64,000 bases of DNA from Deltaproteobacteria bacterium (GCA_029262815.1 JAJCYS010000004.1:1-64000); one strand, 5' to 3'; shown: positions 1-8,092, counted from the stretch's first letter. The notes: generated by a model from the letters alone, not told the origin. Numbers and translations: made by a program.

Positions 1-65
1 TCCTGTTCTAGAACTAACTTGACAGCCTCAATTTTAAATTCTCGATTATATATATTTCGTTTCAT
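1..65 (-). CDS. IS3-family transposase OrfA, N-terminal fragment (cut by window edge)
   Basis: The first 21 codons read on the minus strand from an ATG at 65. They give MKRNIYNREFKIEAVKLVLE, the typical start of the helix-turn-helix OrfA of IS3-family transposases (pattern K-R-x-Y-x-x-E-F-K-x-E-A-V-K-L). OrfA is the DNA-binding half, normally joined to the DDE integrase half OrfB by frameshifting. A ribosome site (GAGGT) lies just upstream of the ATG. The rest lies outside the window, so integrity cannot be judged. Confidence 0.8.
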   Translation of the reverse strand, partial: MKRNIYNREFKIEAVKLVLEQ

Positions 66-139
66 TTATTACCTCATTTCAGTTTAGTCTTGTTAAATCA
101 TGCTCCTTTCGCTATGTCCACTAAACTGTAGCAAGTTCA
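1..139 (-). mobile_element. End of an IS3-family insertion sequence
   Basis: The OrfA start at 65 is preceded by about 70 bases of leader. On the minus strand the leader begins TGAACTTGCTACAG (139 downwards), which has the TG terminus usual for IS3-family inverted repeats. The outer boundary at 139 is inferred from that dinucleotide only, because the opposite end is outside the window. It lies 46 bases past the stop codon of the neighbouring lipoprotein remnant. Confidence 0.5.
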
Positions 140-184
140 CAACTCCTTTTGGGAGTCAACGCATATAATAAGTGTGATCTAGTT

Positions 185-1201
185 TTATAACCGTTTAGCT
201 AGTTCATCCATTTTTTCAAAATTGAACAATTTGAATTGGATTGGTTTCAAATCTACAAGTTCTTTTAGAAATGCATCATCGACTGTTGTCTCATGAGCTG
301 CTTTATGGTTTGAAAAAACTACCAAAGCACGGTCTAAGAATGAAATTATATTCTCAAACCCGACTAATGTTGATACCTTGAGGTGTTTGTAATCTCTTAT
401 GAAGCTCTTTACCGAAGCTGAATCTTGCTGGAGTTGGTTTAGATTTTTAAGCAAAAATACAATCCTAGCTCTATCATCGTCTTCAATATCATCTTCAGTT
501 AAGCTATAAAATTTGAGATCAACCTTTTGTACAGTATCACTTTTATCAGATCCCTCAGCCAAATTGATATCCATTAACGGCATTACTTTCTCTGCCCACG
601 TCAAAAGTTTAGAAAAAGACTGAGCCAGCCTTCCCACAAATGTATTAATTGCAATTATATTAGGAGTTCCATCTTTAGGGTGATTTATTAAGAATCTAAC
701 TGTCTCTTTCTCATTAAGTGGGGCAATTTTTTTTGAAAGCAATTTGATACCTTTTAGATCCTTATTGGTGATAGAGTCCTTCGCAAGCAACTTAGCTATT
801 TCTCTGTACATTTCTAATTTTAATCTTAATTTAACAATATCGCGATGCTTGAAAAAATGGAGATCACCATATTTTTTCACTAATGCATCACCGGCTTTTA
901 GGATAGCGTTTACAGACTTTAAGAATGTCACAACGAATACTTCCTTATTATCTTTTACTTCTTTAAGGATTAATTTCCGTGTGTCTTTGCTAATTACCAT
1001 GTAGCGTTTGTTATTAGTTGTTTCAGAATCAAATCCAATGACATTTTTATTGTTGAACACATTGAAATTTCGAACAAACACATAAGAGTCCTTTATAAAC
1101 GTATTTACATGATCGATCTGAATTTCTGAAACTTTTCCTTGATCAGCTGAGTTAGAACTACACCCTGCTAGTACAATACATAGGGTCAGCGTTAAAGCCC
1201 C
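185..1201 (-). pseudogene. Lipoprotein gene body, separated from its start by an IS200 insertion
   Basis: An open frame of about 338 codons ends at 185. Its first start codon is a GTG at 1081. Upstream of that GTG the same frame stays open and encodes ALTLTLCIVLAGCSS, a hydrophobic stretch ending in a lipobox whose cysteine codon is at 1162-1160. So the true protein is a lipoprotein whose first codons are missing. They lie beyond the IS200 element, at 1792-1766. The frame holds no ATG, GTG or TTG that would restore the signal peptide, so any product from the GTG would stay in the cytoplasm. The body is predicted mostly helical and charged, with no family I recognise. The intact body suggests a recent disruption. 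Confidence 0.75.
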
Positions 1202-1765
1202 ATTGAGTGAACCTGCTCTGCGGCCTAAAGGCCGGAGCTTCAGGCCTCTGGCATGCTGGAGTTTTGATTCTGAATATAATGCCTAACAGCATCTTCATGG
1301 ACGGCGCCCACTGATTCGGCAAAATAGCCATCTGCCCAAAAACTATCCCCCCACAAAAACTCTTCTAGTTCTGGATATTCAGCCCTTATAACCCGTGAGC
1401 TACCCCCTTTCAAATACTGCACTACCTTGCTTACTGATATATTTGGTTTTAACTGAATCAGGACATGAACATGATCCTCTTGTATACCTAGCTCTTCTAT
1501 TTCCCAGCGATTTACTTCTACACACTGCATTAACAGCTCTTTAAGGCGGATGGCAATTTTTCCTCGCAAGACACGCTTTCTGTACTTCGGAATCCATACT
1601 AAGTGGTACAGCAACCTATGCCTTGTATGGGCGCCTACCCAATATTTTCTTTTTTTTGACATACCAATCCAGCATGCCCAATTTACCTCCGTTCGGCAAC
1701 TATTTGTTGCCTCCCTCCGGGCCGCGATTCATCCCCAGCCTTAAAAGGCTGGGGTTTTCTCGCTA
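1202..1765 (-). mobile_element. IS200-type insertion sequence (IS200/IS605 family, tnpA only)
   Basis: A single-gene element carrying a Y1 tyrosine (HUH) transposase and no tnpB. Both ends have the subterminal hairpins these elements use in single-strand transposition. At the tnpA 5' side, CCCCAGCCTT/AAGGCTGGGG (1733-1742 and 1745-1754) forms a 10-bp stem with an AA loop. At the 3' side, CGGCC-TAAA-GGCCG lies at 1221-1234. The outer boundaries are approximate: they are placed where the interrupted lipoprotein reading frame resumes on each side. No target-site duplication is expected for this family. An 11-base inverted repeat (GGCATGCTGGA) also brackets the coding region, at 1250-1260 and near 1669-1679. 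Confidence 0.85.
1240..1662 (-). CDS. tnpA: IS200/IS605-family transposase TnpA
   Basis: A 140-residue Y1 transposase of normal length. It has the HUH metal-binding motif as HVHVLIQL at about residue 64 and the catalytic tyrosine in HYIQNQ near residue 129, plus the family N-terminus (YHLVWIPKYRKRVL). The enzyme nicks and rejoins single-stranded DNA at the end hairpins. A purine-rich ribosome site (GGAGGT) lies about 30 bases upstream on the minus strand, in a leader that can fold. That is the usual way IS200 elements keep expression low. The gene looks intact, so the element may be mobile. Confidence 0.95.
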   Translation of the reverse strand: MSKKRKYWVGAHTRHRLLYHLVWIPKYRKRVLRGKIAIRLKELLMQCVEVNRWEIEELGIQEDHVHVLIQLKPNISVSKVVQYLKGGSSRVIRAEYPELEEFLWGDSFWADGYFAESVGAVHEDAVRHYIQNQNSSMPEA

Positions 1766-1792
1766 GACGAATAAATTTGTTCTCAAATTCAT
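1766..1792 (-). pseudogene. 5' fragment of the disrupted lipoprotein gene
   Basis: On the minus strand a strong ribosome site (GGAGGAA, 1798-1806) precedes an ATG at 1792 encoding MNLRTNLFV, after which a stop arises at the IS200 junction. Together with ALTLTLCIVLAGC on the far side of the element, this makes a complete lipoprotein signal peptide. The ATG and the downstream frame have the same phase, which fits an element length divisible by three or a shift of a base or two in my boundary. Confidence 0.7.
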
Positions 1793-1871
1793 GATAATTC
1801 CTCCGAAAAATATATTTAAATATATTTAATTTAATAAAGTCTATATCTAAATTGTAATTTTGTCTAACAAA

Positions 1872-1943
1872 AATAGGTTATCTTCTTGAAATATAGACGA
1901 CATATTCTTTAACCTATTGTAAATATTCAATAATATTTACAAT
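1872..1943. repeat. Two abutting perfect inverted repeats
   Basis: AATAGGTTA at 1872-1880 pairs with TAACCTATT at 1910-1918. Overlapping its right edge, ATTGTAAATATT (1916-1927) pairs with AATATTTACAAT (1932-1943) around a 4-base loop. Both are perfect. They could be protein-binding sites, alternative RNA hairpins, or the remains of a small mobile element. There is no T-run typical of a terminator directly after either. Confidence 0.6.
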
Positions 1944-2010
1944 TATAATCAGAACTATCTTAAACTAATTAAGTGTTATTCAGGTGTATTGGCCATGCCT
2001 GACGGTCGCT

Positions 2011-2047
2011 AGTGGATTCCCCGTCGCGCGTTTCAGGAACGACAAAG
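2011..2047. repeat. Dispersed GC-rich palindromic repeat, copy 1 (degenerate)
   Basis: The stretch starting TGGATTCCCCGTCGCGCG and ending GGAACGAC is much richer in GC than its surroundings. It is of the same kind as the copies at 4838-4880 and 37187-37217 (TGGATTGCTTCGTCG... and AGATTGCTTCGCTGCG...). Repeats of this type (GGATTGCTTCGTCGC...GCAATGAC) are common between genes in many proteobacteria. Confidence 0.55.
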
Positions 2048-2111
2048 TCAGCAAAAAAAATAAATAACCCTAACAGTTTGATATTACATCGATTTTAACT
2101 TTTAAAAATAG

Positions 2112-2152
2112 ATTTAAAAACAAGTTGTTTTTAAATTAAAATAGTTTATAAT
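2112..2152 (+). promoter_or_regulatory. Promoter with overlapping 25-bp palindromic operator
   Basis: A perfect inverted repeat has arms ATTTAAAAACAA (2112-2123) and TTGTTTTTAAAT (2125-2136) around a single central G. Its right arm begins with TTGTTT (2125-2130), a plausible -35 box. A consensus -10 TATAAT follows 16 bases later at 2147-2152, and the peptidase-like gene starts at 2200. A symmetric site over the -35 is the classic layout for a dimeric repressor. No candidate regulator gene adjoins it. Confidence 0.6.
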
Positions 2153-2199
2153 AATGAAATTCGAAATTGAATTTTATATAAATTGAGAGGGTACCGAGT

Positions 2200-4806
2200 A
2201 TGAGTCGATTGAGTTTAAAAGGGTTTCTTTTCTGTATGTGCTTGTTTGGAATTGACCGAGCCAATGCGGCTATTTCATGCCAAGCGCCAGATATTCAAGA
2301 CCAAGCTAAAGTCGTGCTTTTTGTCGATCATCAAACCTATTCAAATTTGAATCAAGGTAAACCGAGCCTTAATTTGGTAGATCAATTTCAAAAGAATCTA
2401 TTGGATCATAGAAAACTTGGATCGCATCTTTGTGTATTAGCAGAAGCTGATATAAATGCAGAACTCATTAAACAAACCTTTTTCCAGCTAGCCCAAAAGG
2501 AAGTAAGGAAAGTTATTTTTATCGGTAAAATTCCAAGACCTGAAATCGAATTGAAATATAATCCGGTAGATTATTACAATCATATCGTACAAGCCTTTTT
2601 GAGCCTGACAACTGAGATACAATCGTATTATTACTACTTAGATTTTAAGTCTAAGTATCGAATGAAAAATCGTTCGTCCGGTTCTTGGTCAAGCCATCCA
2701 ACATTTGAATGCGAATCATGTACCAATGAGAGCATTCTTAATAATTCGAGGGAATTCAGGTTTAGTGTAATCAAATCCACCAACTATAAAGAAAATGACC
2801 GGATAGCAGATTTAACGAGGTTCTTCAATAAGTCTAATATGTCTTACAATGAACCACAAAAACTACAATATGAAAAATCAATGATCGTTTTACGGGATGC
2901 GGACAAACATGGTGCCCTTGAGCCTATTAATGAAAAGGGAAAATATGGCAGAAACCGTTTTTTGAAAAATCGTAAAAATAAAAAAGAAACTTCCCTCAAA
3001 AATCATTTATTCGGTTATTGCAGTCAAGCTAACGAACTAGCCTATTGTACGAATCAGCCTCGTACTGTCGAGGAAATGGATTCGACTAGCGAAAAATTAT
3101 ACAAGGATATGTTTCAAAAAAAGGGGGAAGTAGGCGTCGTGAATGCTCATGGTCTCAGCAATCAATCAGGCTGTGTCAAATCTTCAGACAACCTTTCCGG
3201 AGGATGTCGATTTTGTCTCAACATCAGCTGTTCAACTGGTTTGGGGTTTGCAATGGATATGTTGAATGCGAAGGGATCAACCCGATTAGCCGTGATAGCT
3301 GGACTTGCACCTATCATTGCATCCAGTTTTATGTCAAGTGCTTTGGCGTTTATTGGTATTGTGCCAATGACAGCAGGAGAATTCCACGCACATTTTAATA
3401 ATGAAATTACAATGACCTTATATGGTGATTCAGAGATTGAGCTTGCCGCCAAAAAAAGAACCCCTACTGAGCGTGCTCAAAAACTTTTGAGCGTTTTGAA
3501 AGGATTCAGTAATGTAAAACGATACGTGGATGGTAATTTATTTAGCCGAGCTTATGAATTTTTTGTAACAGAAAAGAAGGTAATATCGTCTCAGGAATTT
3601 TACAAATTTTTAACTGAGACAATTCGATCAGAAAAGGCAAAGAGTACAAAAAGCTATGCGGTTCTCTCCGCAATTAAAGCTCTTACAATTCATTTCATGG
3701 ATACCATGCCTCAAGATATTATTGATGACGTACGAGCTGGATTACTAAAAGAGCTGTTCGAAGGATATGACAATGCTAATAAGAAGTTAGACGCTCGATA
3801 CTTCTATCGATTTATGACAGTTTATCATGTGCTTAGATTATGGGTAACACACCCAAAAACTGCAACTGATAGCTTCTTTAAAGAATTTCTTGAACATTTC
3901 GAAGATGTAGATACGTATGACTATTCGAAATGGGATTATACGCCTTCCAGCCCCTTGCATGCCTACGTCGATGTCATTGCCCGAGGTGGTTCTAAAAGTG
4001 AAATTATGATCCCCAGGCTATTAAGACTGCTAGGCTACAGGGATGTCTCTGCCATTGTCAAAGCATCCATCCTTATTGGTTTGTGTAAAATAGGTAACAA
4101 GCAAAAAGGATTCCCTGAAGTTTTGTCATCTGCGAAAGAAATTTTTAGTAACACGTTAGAAAGACAATCCACTGTTTTTGATGGATACGCCGCTTCATTA
4201 GCCTGCTTTGCACAAAGTGGACTGTTTGACCCCAACCAGTTTATTCCAATGCTTAAAACAGCAACTGATTTTGATCGAAAAAATGCCATTGTTAAACACG
4301 GATTAATGCCTTTCCCTGGAAAAATCCCAAACTTGTTTCAGACAATAATCAACAGACTAAAAACTAAAGATCAGTCATTTGATCATTGGACGGCGCGATC
4401 ATATAGGTCTTCTTTGAGTGAGCTCATCATGCGCGTAACCAAAGTCTCAAATATGAGTTCTACCAATTTTCAATTACATTTTCAGACTTTGCCAAAAACA
4501 AGACAATCTCTTCTGCTTGACTATCTCAACGTTGCTTCCGAACCTATCCAACAACATTTTGCATGGGATTATGTGCATACCTTAACTAATTCCAAATCGA
4601 ATATTTGGGATAGATACAAGTCCATAAGAGAGCTGTCCGAACTAGCATATATGACCCCTGAAGTATTGACTGCAATTGAAGAAGTTATTCATATTGTGTT
4701 TAAAGATAAAGAGTTGGCCAGAGATATTAATATCCAAGGGTTGCGACAGGTTCATAGTTTTTTAAAAAATAAAGGTAAACTATTGCCTAAGAAACAATCG
4801 AAATAA
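2200..4806 (+). CDS. Exported gingipain/caspase-like (clan CD) cysteine peptidase candidate with helical C-terminal half
   Basis: 868 residues with a signal peptide (about 1-23, cleavage after ANA). Residues about 30-130 look like an alpha/beta domain with hydrophobic strands (KVVLFVDHQ, KVIFIGKIP). Then GVVNAHGLSNQSG (His317) and LNISCSTGLGF (Cys344) reproduce the His-Gly and strand-Cys pair of clan CD peptidases such as gingipain (C25) and caspase-like proteins. From about 430 to the end the protein is predicted all-helical, with HEAT-like pairs. The start is supported by GAGAGGG about 12 bases upstream. The catalytic pair is visible; that it is a peptidase, and what it cuts, is inference. 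An inactive relative is possible. It has its own promoter with a palindromic operator and no operon partner. Confidence 0.55.
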   Translation: MSRLSLKGFLFCMCLFGIDRANAAISCQAPDIQDQAKVVLFVDHQTYSNLNQGKPSLNLVDQFQKNLLDHRKLGSHLCVLAEADINAELIKQTFFQLAQKEVRKVIFIGKIPRPEIELKYNPVDYYNHIVQAFLSLTTEIQSYYYYLDFKSKYRMKNRSSGSWSSHPTFECESCTNESILNNSREFRFSVIKSTNYKENDRIADLTRFFNKSNMSYNEPQKLQYEKSMIVLRDADKHGALEPINEKGKYGRNRFLKNRKNKKETSLKNHLFGYCSQANELAYCTNQPRTVEEMDSTSEKLYKDMFQKKGEVGVVNAHGLSNQSGCVKSSDNLSGGCRFCLNISCSTGLGFAMDMLNAKGSTRLAVIAGLAPIIASSFMSSALAFIGIVPMTAGEFHAHFNNEITMTLYGDSEIELAAKKRTPTERAQKLLSVLKGFSNVKRYVDGNLFSRAYEFFVTEKKVISSQEFYKFLTETIRSEKAKSTKSYAVLSAIKALTIHFMDTMPQDIIDDVRAGLLKELFEGYDNANKKLDARYFYRFMTVYHVLRLWVTHPKTATDSFFKEFLEHFEDVDTYDYSKWDYTPSSPLHAYVDVIARGGSKSEIMIPRLLRLLGYRDVSAIVKASILIGLCKIGNKQKGFPEVLSSAKEIFSNTLERQSTVFDGYAASLACFAQSGLFDPNQFIPMLKTATDFDRKNAIVKHGLMPFPGKIPNLFQTIINRLKTKDQSFDHWTARSYRSSLSELIMRVTKVSNMSSTNFQLHFQTLPKTRQSLLLDYLNVASEPIQQHFAWDYVHTLTNSKSNIWDRYKSIRELSELAYMTPEVLTAIEEVIHIVFKDKELARDINIQGLRQVHSFLKNKGKLLPKKQSK

Positions 4807-4837
4807 AAAACAATCGCAAAGGCACATTTAGATTCAA

Positions 4838-4911
4838 ACTGGATTGCTTCGTCGACTGCGTCTCCTTACAGCAATGACAGATTTTGGGACGGACCCGCTC
4901 TTCTCAATGAC
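4838..4911. repeat. Dispersed palindromic repeat, copy 2, with a second partial unit
   Basis: TGGATTGCTTCGTCGACTGC...GCAATGAC at 4838-4880 is followed by a partial unit ending CTTCTCAATGACG (about 4881-4911). The element fills the gap between the convergent peptidase-like gene and surE. The imperfect dyad could help end transcription from both sides, but no clean terminator with a T-run is seen. Confidence 0.55.
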
Positions 4912-4923
4912 GAATTAAATATT

Positions 4924-5724
4924 TTAATCGATAAGGGTTTTTAAGTGCGCTATGCTTTCGTGGTTGGCACAATCAATCTGGAGTGGCGTTAAACTGACAT
5001 ACCCATTTTCAACTGCAACACAGTCTGACTCGAATGTATCTTTGTGGCCCAATAGATGGCCCGCAATCCAAAAGTAAGTCCGGTGTCTAGGGTCTGTACG
5101 TTTTAAAAGCTCATTGGAATAGAGCCGATGCCCCAAAGCACAAGGCTTGATGCCTTTGATTGCTTCTTTTTCGATATCCGGCACATTCACATTCCACAAA
5201 AATCGACTGTCCTTCTCAAGCACCTTAGGCACATGTGTTTCCAAAAGCTCGATGATAACATCAGCAGCTGTATCATAATGATGGTACGTTTGATCAAACT
5301 CACCTGCGTCTTTATCTTGAGTCACCATCAAACTCACTGCTATGGCAGGGTGGTTTAACAAAAATCCCTCACGTGCTGCTGCCACAGTTCCGGAATAATA
5401 CACATCATTACCTAAATTAGCACCACGGTTTATCCCTGAAATCACCAAATCGGGAGGATTGTGTTTAAAAAATTCTGCCGTAGCCACATACACACAGTCA
5501 ACGGGTGTCCCCGTAATAGCAACTTGGTTTTCTTCTGGCTTCAACGCATACAACGGTTTGTGCAACGTTAGACTATGACCACTCGTGCTTTGTTCAGAAT
5601 CTGGCGCAACGGCCATGACGTCGTACCCATGATTTTTTAAAGCCCAATAGAGGGTTTGAAGTCCAGGTGCCATTAGCCCATCATCATTTGAAAGTAAAAT
5701 GCGTTGTATCTTTTTAGTACTCAT
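4924..5724 (-). CDS. surE: 5'/3'-nucleotidase SurE
   Basis: A 266-residue protein with the SurE N-terminus ILLSNDDGLMAPGL (the metal-binding Asp pair), the SGHSLTL motif and SGINRGANLGNDVYYSGTVAAA. SurE is a metal-dependent phosphatase acting on nucleoside 5'- and 3'-monophosphates and short polyphosphates in the cytoplasm. Length is normal for the family. Its ATG overlaps the prfB stop (ATGA), so it is the last gene of ybeY-prfB-surE and probably translationally coupled. Confidence 0.95.
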   Translation of the reverse strand: MSTKKIQRILLSNDDGLMAPGLQTLYWALKNHGYDVMAVAPDSEQSTSGHSLTLHKPLYALKPEENQVAITGTPVDCVYVATAEFFKHNPPDLVISGINRGANLGNDVYYSGTVAAAREGFLLNHPAIAVSLMVTQDKDAGEFDQTYHHYDTAADVIIELLETHVPKVLEKDSRFLWNVNVPDIEKEAIKGIKPCALGHRLYSNELLKRTDPRHRTYFWIAGHLLGHKDTFESDCVAVENGYVSLTPLQIDCANHESIAHLKTLID

Positions 5725-6855
5725 TTCGATCCTTTCTGTGCCATAAACTTCAAAACGCCATAAATAAATTTATCGATGTCACCATCTAACACGGCATCCG
5801 TATTCGAATTTTCGAGATTGATGCGATGGTCTTTGACCATCCGATACGGGTGTAGCACATAACTTCGAATCTGATTCCCCCAGCTTATACCACTTTTTTT
5901 ACTTTCTTTTTCAGCATCAGCCTCTTTACGTTTTTTGAGTTCTAAATCATATAACTTAGCTTTTAGGAGCTTCATAGCACGATCACGGTTTTTGTGCTGA
6001 CTTCGCTCATTTTGACATTGGACAACTGAATTTGTTGGTAAGTGGGTAATCCGAACCGCAGAGTCTGTTTTGTTCACATGCTGCCCCCCTGCTCCTGAAG
6101 CACGAAAGGTATCTACACGAAGATCTGAGGGGTCAATATCAATTACAATCTCTTCTTCAATATCAGGATAGGCATAAATACTCGCAAAGCTGGTGTGACG
6201 GCGACTGGCTGAATCGAATGGGGAGATGCGAACTAACCTATGAATACCAATTTCACTTTTGAGAAGTCCATATACCCGATCTCCTTTGATCAATAATGTA
6301 GCGTTTTTGAGCCCTGCCTCATCACCTGGCATCTCTTCAATGACTTCTAATTCATATCCTTTAGAATTTGCCCACATGGTATACATGCGAGTCAACATAT
6401 AGGCCCAGTCACAACTCTCGGTTCCGCCAGCCCCCGCATTGATTTCGATTACAGCAGATGCCTGATCTTGGGGTTCAGAAAACAAAAATGAAACTTGCAA
6501 GGCTTCAAATTGATCAGTTAAAAGCGCAGCCTGTTCTTTAGCTTCTTCAATGAGGCTGGGGTCGGCTTCCTCCTTCAGAAGTTCTAGCAGTGCTTTAAAA
6601 TCATCGAGCCCTTTGGTGGCAGCGACATAGGTCTCGAGATCTTTCTCGAGCATTCGCTTTTCGGACAATGTTTTTTTGGCGTTATCTTGATCGGACCAAA
6701 AATTTTCTTTGCAACTTTCAGCTTCTAATTCATCAATACGGTTTTGGGTCTGATCTGGGTCAAAGATACCCCCGGACGTCTTGTGCATCCTGCTCGAGTA
6801 CTTTGAGAGTGCCCTCAAGGGACTGTAGATCTAATATGTGACTTTCTGTGGCCAT
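5721..6855 (-). CDS. prfB: Peptide chain release factor 2, made by programmed +1 frameshift
   Basis: RF2 recognises UGA and UAA. The main frame holds the GGQ loop (RASGAGGQHVNKTDSAV) that triggers peptide release and the codon-recognition region with SPF (RISPFDSASRRHTS). The first part is in another frame: ATG at 6855 encodes MATESHILDLQSLEGTLK and so on for 31 codons, up to CGG GGG TAT CTT, then an in-frame TGA at 6762-6760. Shifting +1 at CTT continues with I-F-D-P-D into the long frame, giving 377 residues. The start at 6855 has an AGGGG ribosome site and overlaps the end of ybeY by 25 bases. A start inside the long frame alone would lose the normal N-terminal helix. Confidence 0.95.
6759..6775 (-). 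promoter_or_regulatory. prfB: prfB programmed frameshift site
   Basis: The minus strand reads CCGGGGGTATCTTTGAC. The GGGGG acts as an internal Shine-Dalgarno sequence, CTT-T is the slippery step, and TGA is the stop read poorly when RF2 is scarce. Apart from the first bases it is the same as the E. coli prfB signal. It gives autoregulation: low RF2 favours the +1 shift and more RF2. Confidence 0.95.
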
Positions 6856-7331
6856 GTGACCCCTAATTCTAGCATAAAAAAAATCTCTGCTTGGGCCATT
6901 TTCTTAGCCTTGAATTGACGCTCATGGTCAAATCCTAAGAGGTGTGCAAATCCATGAATCATAAGTCGCTGGTAGACAGTTTTTAGACTAACGACACCAA
7001 TTTCATCTTCCCACATTCGATCAATCGTAGTTGGACATAGGACTAAACTCCCAATAAAAGGAAGGTCCAGATGTGCGTCTTGAGCGAATGACAATATATC
7101 TGTGCTATTAATTTGGCTTCTATGAGACCGGTTCAAAGCTTCCATACGCTGATGGTCCACCACACATACTTCAATTTCTGGATTTTCGCCCATATCATGT
7201 GTAGGATGCACCGGTAGCTGTCCTATACGGGTGTAACATTGATCTAAGGTTGTTTTGGCAAACGCTTCAAACCCTCGGAAAGGATATGATTCTATAGAAT
7301 TGTAAAAACTAATCTTGAGCTTTCGGGTCAT
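6831..7331 (-). CDS. ybeY: Endoribonuclease YbeY (rRNA maturation factor)
   Basis: 166 residues. The zinc-binding signature is IHGFAHLLGFDHE near residues 129-141 (family H-G-x-L-H-L-x-G-Y-D-H; the middle His is preserved in AHLLGFDH). YbeY helps process 16S rRNA 3' ends and takes part in ribosome quality control. It heads the minus-strand group ybeY-prfB-surE. Only 18 bases separate its start from that of divergent mazG, so their promoters must overlap each other's 5' regions. Confidence 0.9.
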   Translation of the reverse strand: MTRKLKISFYNSIESYPFRGFEAFAKTTLDQCYTRIGQLPVHPTHDMGENPEIEVCVVDHQRMEALNRSHRSQINSTDILSFAQDAHLDLPFIGSLVLCPTTIDRMWEDEIGVVSLKTVYQRLMIHGFAHLLGFDHERQFKAKKMAQAEIFFMLELGVTWPQKVTY

Positions 7332-7349
7332 GAAGGTAAAATTGCCATA

Positions 7350-8081
7350 ATGAACGACACATTACAAGCCCTTAAAGAGTGTATCGATATTATGTCTCGT
7401 CTCAGAGACCCAAACCATGGATGTGCTTGGGATTTAGCCCAAACACACGAATCAATTGCATCTCATGGGCTCGAAGAGGTGTTCGAGTTGATTCATGCCA
7501 TTGACGAGAAAAATGATGCAGCGCTCTGTGAAGAGCTCGGAGACGTGCTTCTTCAAGTCCTCTTCCATGCTGAACTTGCCAAAAATCGATTTGGTTTTAA
7601 GGATGTGGCTGAGCATTTACGTGACAAACTCATCCGACGACATCCCCATGTGTTCGGAGATAGTCCTACCCCACCTGCTGAGCAAAAAGAAGCAGATATC
7701 CATGCCCAGTGGGAACGTATCAAATCAACAGAAGCCAAACCTGCCAATCATCATTTCTCCGGATCACCCTGGCGTACCGCACGAAAATTGGGCATCAAAG
7801 CTTCAAAGATCGGGCTAGACTGGCCTACCTCTGCTGCTTGTCTTGAGACTCTAAAGTCAGAAGTGGAAGAATCCATTTCAGCCTCCGATAATAAGGAGGC
7901 GCTCAAAGAAGAACTGTCAGATGTATTTTTCACCTTGTTTCAAATTTGCCGATTGGAAAAATTAGATCCTGTCGCATTGATGCAATCGGGCAACACAAAA
8001 TTCCATAAACGTTTTTCAAAAGCAAAGCCTTTGATAGAAGATGGTATGGATCCAGAAGAAGCTTGGGAGAAAATTAAATAG
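7350..8081 (+). CDS. mazG: Nucleoside triphosphate pyrophosphohydrolase MazG
   Basis: 243 residues with two tandem MazG helical domains. The first has LRDPNHGCAWDLAQTHESI, LEEVFELIHAID and EELGDVLLQVLFHAELA, whose Glu and Asp residues bind magnesium. The second, near 180-200, has the weaker EELSDVFFTLFQICR. The enzyme hydrolyses non-canonical NTPs to NMP and pyrophosphate and can influence ppGpp levels. The start is supported by GAAGG upstream and by the family N-terminus. The gene converges on the next minus-strand gene with an 11-base gap. Confidence 0.93.
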   Translation: MNDTLQALKECIDIMSRLRDPNHGCAWDLAQTHESIASHGLEEVFELIHAIDEKNDAALCEELGDVLLQVLFHAELAKNRFGFKDVAEHLRDKLIRRHPHVFGDSPTPPAEQKEADIHAQWERIKSTEAKPANHHFSGSPWRTARKLGIKASKIGLDWPTSAACLETLKSEVEESISASDNKEALKEELSDVFFTLFQICRLEKLDPVALMQSGNTKFHKRFSKAKPLIEDGMDPEEAWEKIK

Positions 8082-8092
8082 CAAGAAGAATG

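Larger units (their letters stand above)
1793..2199. other. AT-rich divergent intergenic region
   Basis: No gene is seen in these 407 bases. They separate the disrupted lipoprotein (minus) from the peptidase-like gene (plus). They hold a tandem AAATATATTT pair near 1807-1827, two inverted repeats (1872-1918 and 1916-1943), a GC-rich dispersed repeat (2011-2047) and a palindrome overlapping a promoter (2112-2152), described separately. Confidence 0.7.

Noticed and set aside
140..160. Hairpin ACTCC-TTTTG-GGAGT as terminator of the lipoprotein remnant
   Set aside because: Short stem and no T-run on the minus strand; could be chance.
1550..1744. Plus-strand frame opposite the IS200 transposase start
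   Set aside because: It lies opposite the tnpA start and the element's end hairpin; no ribosome site or protein-like composition.
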